From the NCBI RefSeq assembly GCF_017573545.1, contig NZ_JAGEOK010000021.1, positions 109,820 to 173,819 on the forward strand: a stretch of DNA of 64,000 nt, given 5' to 3'. Source of the DNA: Actinomadura nitritigenes (GTDB lineage: Bacteria > Actinomycetota > Actinomycetes > Streptosporangiales > Streptosporangiaceae). Each line of letters starts with the position of its first letter. The first letter of the stretch is position 1. The notes beneath the pieces were generated by a model. That model ran no database searches. It saw only the letters and a program-made list of their open reading frames with translations, and was not told the DNA's origin. This document shows, piece by piece, positions 58,565-64,000 of this stretch. The position numbers and the translations under genes were made by a program.

Positions 58565-59950
58565 TCAGCTACGGCCGCGCGGCAGCATGAGTGCCGCGGC
58601 CGTGGTGGCTGTCAGCATCAGAGCCGCGACGCACAAGGCGACCCGCAGACCCACGATGAACTCACCCCGGTCCGCGACCAAGGCTCCGAAGACGGCCACG
58701 GCGAGCGCGCCGCCCGTCTGGCGGAAGGAGTTCAGGACCCCGGCGGCCATTCCGGCCCGATCTGCGGCGATGTCGTTCAGCAGCACGGCGGTCAGGGAAG
58801 GTACGAAGAAGCCCAGGCCGAGGCCGACCGGGATGAGCATCGCCGCGATCACCGGTCTGCTGGTGCCCTCGTCGATCCAGAGCAGGCCGAACAGCGCCAG
58901 CGCGAAGACCGCTTGTCCGATGGCGATCGGCATCCGCGGCCCAAAGCGGGCCGCAGCCCTGGCCGAGGCCAGGTTGGCTCCGGCGATCACGGCCATCATC
59001 GGTAGGAACATCAGCCCCGCGGCCATGGCGGACAGGTTCAGAACGTCCTGAAAGAACAGGCTCAGCACGAACACCAGCCCGTAGAACGCGGCATTGACGA
59101 CGAAGCCGATCGCGACCGAAACCGTCACCGTGCGCGAGCGGAAGAGGTCGAGCGGGACCAGCGGCGCGGCGGCACGTGCCTCGATCATGATGAACGCGGC
59201 CGTCGACACTGCAGCGAGCCCCAGGCAGCCCAGCACCGCGGGCTCGCCGAAGCCGTTCTCCCCTCCGTCGATCACCGCGAAGGTGAGCGCCGCGAGCGCG
59301 ACGATCACCGTGAGCTGGCCGTACGGATCGAGCGGCGTGGCACGGCGCTGCGAGCGCTCCGCGCGGGTCAGCACCGCGAGGGTGGCGATGCCGACGGGCA
59401 GGTTGACGATGAAGATCGCCCGCCAGCTCACAGTGCTGGACAGCACCCCGCCGGCCACCGGTCCGGCGGCGACCGCGACGGCTCCGCCAACGGTCCACAG
59501 CGCGATGGCCCGTGCCCGTTCGGCCGCGTCCGGGAAGGTTTGCCGGACGAAGGCCAGCGAGGAGGGCAGCATGATCGCCGCCGCGCTCCCCTGGACCAGG
59601 CGGGCGGCGATCAGCTCGCCCAGCCCCGGCGCCAGTCCGCAGGCCGCCGAGGCCACCGTGAAGACCGCGACGCCGGCGCCGAACGCGCGGCTCGCCCCTA
59701 TGCGGTCGGAGAGCGCGCCCGCGGAAAGCAGGAGTGCGGCGAACATCAGCGTGTAGGCGTCCACGATCCATTGCAGTCCCGCCGTGCTGCCGCCGAAGTC
59801 CCGCCCGATCCCGGGCAGCGCCACGTTCATCGCCATGGTGTTGAGGTTGAGCATGAAGATGCCCATGAACGTGGTCGCCAGGATCAGCTTCGGTGCGGCC
59901 GTGCGTTGCCGGGCATCCTGTGAGGCGCGGGCTTGTTCAAGAGCGGTCAT
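58565..59950 (-). CDS. MFS drug exporter, DHA2 (EmrB/QacA-like)
   Basis: A 461-residue MFS exporter of the 14-helix DHA2 type. It opens ILATTFMGIFMLNLNTMAMNVALPGIGRDFGGSTAGLQWIVDAYTLMFAALLLSAGALSDRIGASRAF, with motif C-like GPVAGGVLSSTVSWRAIFIVNLPVG in helix 5. It likely exports drugs or an antibiotic. ATG 59950 is the start that fits the first helix. It is divergent from a MmyB-type regulator 124 bases away, which probably represses it. Confidence 0.9.
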   Translation of the reverse strand: MTALEQARASQDARQRTAAPKLILATTFMGIFMLNLNTMAMNVALPGIGRDFGGSTAGLQWIVDAYTLMFAALLLSAGALSDRIGASRAFGAGVAVFTVASAACGLAPGLGELIAARLVQGSAAAIMLPSSLAFVRQTFPDAAERARAIALWTVGGAVAVAAGPVAGGVLSSTVSWRAIFIVNLPVGIATLAVLTRAERSQRRATPLDPYGQLTVIVALAALTFAVIDGGENGFGEPAVLGCLGLAAVSTAAFIMIEARAAAPLVPLDLFRSRTVTVSVAIGFVVNAAFYGLVFVLSLFFQDVLNLSAMAAGLMFLPMMAVIAGANLASARAAARFGPRMPIAIGQAVFALALFGLLWIDEGTSRPVIAAMLIPVGLGLGFFVPSLTAVLLNDIAADRAGMAAGVLNSFRQTGGALAVAVFGALVADRGEFIVGLRVALCVAALMLTATTAAALMLPRGRS

Positions 59951-60074
59951 CCGTCCAGGCTGGTGAGGCTCGCGAGGGCGAGGCAGACCGTGATCTTCCG
60001 GGGTGCTCCAGAGGGGGGTGCAGCAGGGCCAGGCTCCGGGCTGGACCCTGATCACACGCTGGCAGAATGACGAC

Positions 60075-60962
60075 ATGACCGAGTTCGGGAAGTTCCTGCG
60101 GGCTCGCCGTGGCGACGTACGCCCGGCAGACGTCGGGCTGCCCGCCGGAACCGGCACGCGCCGAACGCCCGGGCTGCGCCGGGAGGAGGTGGCGGCGCTG
60201 GCCGGTGTGAGCATCGACTACTACATACGTCTGGAACGCGGCAAGGAGACCCATCCGAGCCCCTCCGTGGTCGAGGCGCTGGCCGACGCGCTCCGCCTCA
60301 ACCAGGAGGAGAGCGGCTTCCTGCACGAGCTGGCGGCGCGCGCGGCGCGGCGCGCGCCCGAGCCCAGGCCCCTGCCGTCACGCCGCGTCCGTCCGACCGT
60401 CACGCAGCTTCTGGAGACGCTCCGGCCCAACCCGGCGTACGTCGTGAGCCGCACCAACGACCTGCTGGCGGCCAATCCCGGCGGGCTGCGGCTGCTCCAC
60501 GGCATCGCCGACTGGCCGGAGCGGCAGCGGAACACCGTACGGTACATCTTCCTGCACCCGGCTGCCCGCGAGCTGTGGGCGGACTGGGAACAGAAGGCCA
60601 AGGGGTGCGTCGCCCAGTTGCGGGCGATCGCCGGCAGCGATCCGGACGCCCCGGATCTCGCCGCACTCCTGGGTGAGCTGATCGTCAAGAGCCCCGACTT
60701 CAACCGGCTCTGGGAGCGGTACGAGGTGCACACGATCGGCGACGGCGAGAAGACGCTCCGGCACCCGGAGGTCGGCACGATGACGCTCTCGCACGAAGGG
60801 CTGTCCCTCAACCGCGCACAAGGCCAGCGCCTCATCATCTACATGGCGCCGCCGGGCAGCCCGGACCACGACAAGATGACGCTCCTCGACCTCGCCTCCG
60901 GCCCGTCCGTCGGATCCGGCGAGACGGCGCCCGTCTCACCCTCTCGGAGACAGAGCAGCTAG
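60075..60962 (+). CDS. MmyB-type XRE transcriptional regulator
   Basis: A 295-residue regulator with a Xre helix-turn-helix at about 2-80 (FGKFLRARRGDVRPADVGL, then RRTPGLRREEVAALAGVSIDYYIRLERGKE) and a MmyB-like ligand domain at about 105-265. It is a paralogue of the regulator at 50889-51743. CAGAAT (60063-60068) lies six bases before the ATG and there is no ribosome site, so translation is probably leaderless. It is divergent from the DHA2 exporter, its likely target. Confidence 0.9.
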   Translation: MTEFGKFLRARRGDVRPADVGLPAGTGTRRTPGLRREEVAALAGVSIDYYIRLERGKETHPSPSVVEALADALRLNQEESGFLHELAARAARRAPEPRPLPSRRVRPTVTQLLETLRPNPAYVVSRTNDLLAANPGGLRLLHGIADWPERQRNTVRYIFLHPAARELWADWEQKAKGCVAQLRAIAGSDPDAPDLAALLGELIVKSPDFNRLWERYEVHTIGDGEKTLRHPEVGTMTLSHEGLSLNRAQGQRLIIYMAPPGSPDHDKMTLLDLASGPSVGSGETAPVSPSRRQSS

Positions 60963-61581
60963 CGGGACCGGGCGGGCGGAGAACCACGCGCTGTCCTGAA
61001 CGTCCCAGAATCAGACGGTGGCTGCAGGTCACAGCATCGATCCTGCCCTATGGCAGGAGCTGTTCGTGGGCCACCGTCCGCCACATGACCCGCCGTCTCG
61101 CTCGTGACCTGGCCGGACTACCGGCCCACGGCTGCTGGACCGACCCTGCGCCGCTGCCAGCACTGACCCCAGCCCCGACCGGCGCGGCAAGGTCCCGGAA
61201 CGCTGGCCGCCCAACCCTGGCGCGCATGGAAGGGCACCGAACTCTCTCAAGCGCGAGTGGAGCGTCCGCCCGGGACATTGAGAGTGCCGGCGCGTTCGGT
61301 CCTCGGATGGAGCCGGGGCCACCGCACCAGATGAGGGTGCCCGGTTGCGCCTCTCGGCGGCGAAGCTGACCGCTCTGCCGAGGTGGGGTGCCGAGCGCTT
61401 CGGACGCCCGGGCGGTACGGCGGCGGGATGTCCACTTCGGCGGGTTGGGGCGGTTCGTTCCGGCCGTCTGCGTGGCACGGGATGCCACATGATCAGGCTG
61501 GGTGTCATTGACATCTGATTGACATGCGATCTTGGATCAAGATCGTTTAGGCTACAGCAGCGCAGTGACCTGGGGAAATAC
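60963..61581. other. Intergenic region with decayed transposon sequence
   Basis: No intact gene is found. The left part holds a possible IS701-type transposase remnant (annotated separately); the rest has only short shadow frames. Near the right end lie a hairpin CGATCTTG-GAT-CAAGATCG (61527-61545) and two copies of TTGACAT (61507-61513 and 61519-61525), which may be old promoter elements. Confidence 0.4.
61018..61145 (+). pseudogene. Possible IS701-type transposase remnant
   Basis: The frame from GTG 61018 reads VAAGHSIDPALWQELFVGHR before a stop, and the next frame gives RRLARDLAGLPAHGCWTDPA. These resemble the N-terminus of IS701 transposases (ALWQELFDRL..., ...LLxxLxRKNCWT). The rest of the element is not recognisable, so the call is tentative. 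Confidence 0.35.
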
Positions 61582-61621
61582 TGGAGCGGGTGACGGAATC
61601 GAACCCGCGCTGTCAGCTTGG
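61582..61621 (-). repeat. tRNA 3'-half-like att scar, degenerate copy
   Basis: On the minus strand this is the 3' half of a tRNA, from the anticodon loop to CCA, with two G-run shortenings compared with the copy at 63660-63703. There is no 5' half beside it. Such pieces are left by integration of elements into tRNA genes. GCCGCTGACCTG occurs 25-30 bases to its right, as at the other copy. Confidence 0.7.
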
Positions 61622-62006
61622 AAAATCACTTCCAAGATCGACCACGACCAGGCGCGCCGCTGACCTGCCCTTGCGTGCCCTCAACTCCGCCGGTGACCGC
61701 ACGCCCCCAAGACCGCCCGCTCCAACGGGCACGCAGCGGGCACACGACCCAACCTCCGGCCGAAGCTCGGACCTCCTGATCCGCAGGTCCCCAAACGATC
61801 ACTGTCGCCGTCCGAACCTGTCCGCATGCCGGGCCGATGACCTGCGCTTCGTCCGAATTGGTTCACCACGATCCAAGATCATCCGCCCCCGTGGCTCCCA
61901 CGGTGGCTCCCAGGGAGCCCCGGTGCTGACGGACTCTCTATTCAATGGATCGTCCGGTACGCCCGCCTTAGGGTCTTCCAAGAGGTGGCGACGTGGTGGA
62001 GATTCT
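61622..62006. other. Non-coding stretch right of att scar
   Basis: No convincing coding frame. Contains repeated GTGGCTCCCA motifs (near 61891 and 61902) and a small palindrome GGCTCCC-A-GGGAGCC (61905-61919). It may be the decayed end of an integrative element next to the att scar. The ribosome site GGTGGAG (61995-62001) for the next gene is at its end. Confidence 0.4.
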
Positions 62007-62342
62007 GTAGCACTAGCACGGAAGGGGTCACGGCGGATCATCGTTGGCGACGTCGAGTTTCGGTGGAAGGTGCGTGGCCGGCCGACGTACTGCCAGGCGA
62101 TGGGGTGGTCTCCGTTGTGCTTCGCTGTGCAGCAGGCCGACGGGCAGGGCGCTCGGCTGTTGGTGTCAGTGCCGTGCGCGCACCCGAGCAACGATCTTGG
62201 TTTTCCTGCAGGGGCCGTCCTGCCTCGGACCGTAGCCACCGCGATCAAGGCGGCAATGGAACAGGGATGGCAACCGTTGAGGCCGGGGCCGGAGTTCCGA
62301 TTGGAAGTAGACGCGTCAATAGTGCTCGGCATCGACGCCTAG
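62007..62342 (+). CDS. Conserved hypothetical protein with doubtful start
   Basis: A frame of 111 codons reading ALARKGSRRIIVGDVEFRWKVRGR, then QAMGWSPLCFAVQQADGQGARLLVSVPCAHPSN to the end GIDA. It looks like a complete small soluble protein that I have seen in actinomycete accessory regions but cannot name. The codon at the expected start after GGTGGAG is GTA, so the start codon may be mutated; an in-frame GTG about 29 codons upstream would add an unlikely leader. Possibly a pseudogene. Confidence 0.5.
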   Translation, partial: VALARKGSRRIIVGDVEFRWKVRGRPTYCQAMGWSPLCFAVQQADGQGARLLVSVPCAHPSNDLGFPAGAVLPRTVATAIKAAMEQGWQPLRPGPEFRLEVDASIVLGIDA

Positions 62343-62477
62343 GGACACGACTCTGGAAGGCGCTTCCCAGATCGCCGCCCGCAGTACCTCTGACCTGCTC
62401 TGGGACGCTTCGTCTCGTCCCTCCGACGCCCGCCCGTTCCGCGCATGTTCCGCAAAGAGCACAGGTAGATTGGGACC

Positions 62478-62777
62478 ATGACCGCCCAGCCCGAGGAACC
62501 GTCCGCGCCGCACGATCCTGGCGAGGATCCGGCTGCGATCTACGACGCGCTCCCGCGGTCACACCAGGAGCAGTTCCGGGCCGAGTACGACCAGGCGCTG
62601 GACGCTGCGCACGACCTCGCGCGGTTTAAGCAGGTCCGAACTCTGCTCCAGCAGTGGCGCCTGCGAGCCATCGCCTACGCCCGTCCCGGCTACGAAGATG
62701 CCGTCCAAGACGCCCTACGGGGCCGCGAGGACGCCTTCGTGCGATACACACCGCCGGGCTGGGAAGGCCGGGTGTGA
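62478..62777 (+). CDS. DUF6247-like protein, possible antitoxin
   Basis: A 99-residue acidic, helical protein: DDPAAIYDALPRSHQEQFRAEYDQALDAAHDLARFKQVRTLLQQWRLRAIAY... the core fits the DUF6247 family as I recall it, whose members often precede small RelE-like toxins. No DNA-binding motif is obvious. The stop overlaps the GTG of the next gene (GTGA), so the two are co-translated, which suits an antitoxin-toxin pair. Confidence 0.7.
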   Translation: MTAQPEEPSAPHDPGEDPAAIYDALPRSHQEQFRAEYDQALDAAHDLARFKQVRTLLQQWRLRAIAYARPGYEDAVQDALRGREDAFVRYTPPGWEGRV

Positions 62778-63031
62778 CCTACCGCTTCGACGGCTTCCAC
62801 GGGCGCGCACTGTACGAGCTGAACGGGCTGCCCGAGGAGATCCGCAACGGCCCCCTGCTCGAACGCCTCCTCCAGCTCTTGGAGTCCCCCTGGGACGCCG
62901 TCCCGGAACGGCGGGATCAGACGGCGCTGCGCCATGCGTTCTTCGGCAAGGACAACCAAGGCATGCTGACCCTCCTCGTCGACGACAAGGCGGAGACCGT
63001 GCGCATCATCGACATCCTCTGGGCCGGCTAG
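62774..63031 (+). CDS. RelE/ParE-like toxin candidate
   Basis: An 85-residue protein with the size and strand pattern of RelE/ParE-type toxins: YRFDGFHGRALYELNGLPEE at the start, a middle with ALRHAFFGKDNQGMLTLLVD and the final strand RIIDILWAG. Typical catalytic residues are not clear. GTG 62774 overlaps the stop of the DUF6247-like gene. It could act as an mRNA interferase or gyrase poison; this is inference from fold, size and pairing. Confidence 0.6.
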   Translation: MTYRFDGFHGRALYELNGLPEEIRNGPLLERLLQLLESPWDAVPERRDQTALRHAFFGKDNQGMLTLLVDDKAETVRIIDILWAG

Positions 63032-63614
63032 CGCCTGGGACGTCTCCGCGGGCCGGTCCGGAGGTGCTCCCGCGCGAACGGCGCGCACCCCGTGACAGAC
63101 AGATGCGCGCGGGAGTGTGCCCTCCGGGTTCAGGAGGGGTCTGGGGGACCACGGGGTTCCCCAGTAGCACACGCGCAACCGATCCTCCGAACCGACCGTG
63201 ACCGGTGCGATGTCCTCGGCCGTGGGCGCGGCCGGTGCTGCCGAGCCTCCCTCTGACTCCCAGCTACGCCCGGACGCAGATTGGGCACGAGTGCCGCCCT
63301 CGTGCAGACCGGGGGGACCGTCATTCTCTACAGAGCTGGATGCTCCGGAACCGGCCGCGCCTGCGCGCACGGTAACGGACGCCTATGACATCGGGCGGCG
63401 GCGCGACCCCGGGCAGACGGTCAGCCGGCGGGCAGGCCCGGCCGCGCGGGCGGCGGGCCGCGCCAACGGCGCGAGCGCCGCCACCCTTCGACGGTCGGGG
63501 AGATGGTGGCGCGCGAACTCAGGAAGTCGAAGAAGGCCAAGAAACGGCGCACGGACCCGGACGGCTCCGGTGAGATATCGGGCACGTAGCGAGCACGGCG
63601 GCTGATGAACAAGA
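63032..63614. other. Gene-poor region before the terminator and att site
   Basis: Open frames exist (for example 63198-63605 from a GTG) but they show low-complexity Arg/Ala/Pro translation and no family. A short frame at 63503-63589 starts ATG after GGGGAG and encodes a 28-residue Lys/Arg-rich peptide (RELRKSKKAKKRR); it could be real but is unsupported. Nothing else is seen. Confidence 0.35.
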
Positions 63615-63653
63615 AAGGCCCAGCGTCAGTGATACATCACTGGCCTGGGCCTT
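63615..63653 (-). terminator. Hairpin next to tRNA 3' half
   Basis: AAGGCCCAG-CGT-CAGTGAT-AC-ATCACTG-GC-CTGGGCCTT: two perfect stems of 9 and 7 bp with a small internal loop. On the minus strand it is followed by TTCTTGTT, as a terminator for the tRNA whose 3' half ends at 63660. It marks the chromosomal side of the insertion site. Confidence 0.7.
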
Positions 63654-63659
63654 CATCGG

Positions 63660-63703
63660 TGGAGCGGGTGACGGGAATCGAACCCGCGCTGTCAGCTTGG
63701 GAA
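63660..63703 (-). repeat. tRNA 3' half (att site), well-conserved copy
   Basis: On the minus strand this gives the anticodon loop (TTCCCAA), T arm (GCGGG-TTCGATT-CCCGT), acceptor strand and CCA of a tRNA, most like tRNA-Gly(CCC). Similarity stops exactly at the anticodon loop; no 5' half follows to 63750. It is an attachment-site scar: the complete tRNA should lie to the right of the window, at the other end of the element. Confidence 0.75.
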
Positions 63704-63883
63704 CCATTGCGATCACGCCGGTTGAAGCCGCTGACCTGGCGTTTGGACGTACCGCAAGTGACCGTGATTGACCCCTGATCACCGCCCTTAATGGCACGCT
63801 AATGGCACGTGGCGGTTCCGCTGGCCTGCACCAGACCAGGCTGCGTCGAGCCGATCGTGCCAAACCACTTCAGTGAGCCTTTT

Positions 63884-64000
63884 TCAGCGTGCTGCGGTTT
63901 CGCGGAGTTGCAGGGTATGGATGGCCTTGGCGATGCGGCCGGCGCGGTGGGGGCAGCAGCGCAGCTTCCGTAGGATTCGCCATGACTTGAGCTGGGCGTT
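63884..64000 (-). CDS. IS transposase, C-terminal end (partial)
   Basis: The last 38 codons of a transposase enter from the right edge: AQLKSWRILRKLRCCPHRAG, then RIAKAIHTLQLRETAAR and a stop. This ending is typical of IS5-type DDE transposases (AQLKxWRIL... CxxxxxxxxxAI). The insertion lies about 180 bases inside the element that begins at the att site, so an IS has landed in it. Start and inverted repeats are outside the window. Confidence 0.7.
   Translation of the reverse strand, partial: NAQLKSWRILRKLRCCPHRAGRIAKAIHTLQLRETAAR

Noticed and set aside
63198..63605. Open frame of 135 codons before the att site
   Set aside because: Low-complexity Arg/Ala/Pro composition, no recognisable family and no clear ribosome site.
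63660..63735. A complete tRNA gene
   Set aside because: Only the 3' half from the anticodon loop is present; the sequence past 63703 cannot pair as the anticodon 5' stem, D arm or acceptor 5' strand.

Overview
The window is about 64 kb of very GC-rich DNA. It has many GTG and some TTG starts, strong third-codon-position GC that leaves long antisense open frames, leaderless-looking regulators, and relics of a pSAM2-type integrative element. This points to a filamentous actinomycete, perhaps Actinomadura or a relative; the genus is inference only. No rRNA, complete tRNA or CRISPR array was found.

Layout, left to right. 0-13.4 kb: small metabolic and regulatory units. They are an isochorismatase-like hydrolase with a GlxA-type regulator, an HMG-CoA lyase / GntR regulator / class III CoA-transferase locus with two matching operator-like dyads, a secreted lamin-tail protein, a TetR/quinone-oxidoreductase pair, a hemerythrin/SDR pair, an MFS pump, a stand-alone EF-Tu domain III-like protein, a triple-S1 protein and a PAT-like acetyltransferase. 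13.5-20.4 kb: exported functions. A chitinase faces four co-oriented exported genes (DUF305, DUF6153-like, PQQ beta-propeller enzyme, SURNod19-like protein), which are divergent from an MFS symporter. 20.4-29.4 kb: a RibD-like reductase, a TetR/amidase pair with a clear operator, an MFS pump, an S9 peptidase, and an ECF41 sigma factor translationally coupled to an epimerase behind a good ECF41-type promoter. 29.5-31.9 kb: a cupredoxin, two YxFxxD lipoproteins and a four-helix membrane protein.

32-54 kb: mostly single regulators beside their likely targets. They include HxlR with an NAD(P)-binding protein, a WYL regulator with a VOC protein, MerR with an NmrA-like protein behind a 19-bp-spacer promoter, a CmtR-like ArsR with a cation transporter and a methyltransferase broken by a 20-bp tandem duplication, and MmyB-type regulators. 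There is also a MazG-NUDIX fusion, a transglutaminase-like protein, a phosphodiester glycosidase, a Tat-exported serine hydrolase and secreted hydrolases. 54-64 kb: two lipoproteins, then accessory DNA. It holds out-of-order fragments of a RepSA-like replication initiator, an excisionase and an integrase, a possible IS701 remnant, two direct repeats of a tRNA 3' half (attachment-site scars), a DUF6247/RelE-like pair, and the end of an IS transposase running off the window.

The most interesting units are the SURNod19/PQQ pair with its exported neighbours, the ECF41 promoter/sigma/epimerase unit, the HMG-CoA lyase/CoA-transferase locus, the freshly frameshifted methyltransferase, and the layered remains of integrative elements at the right end.
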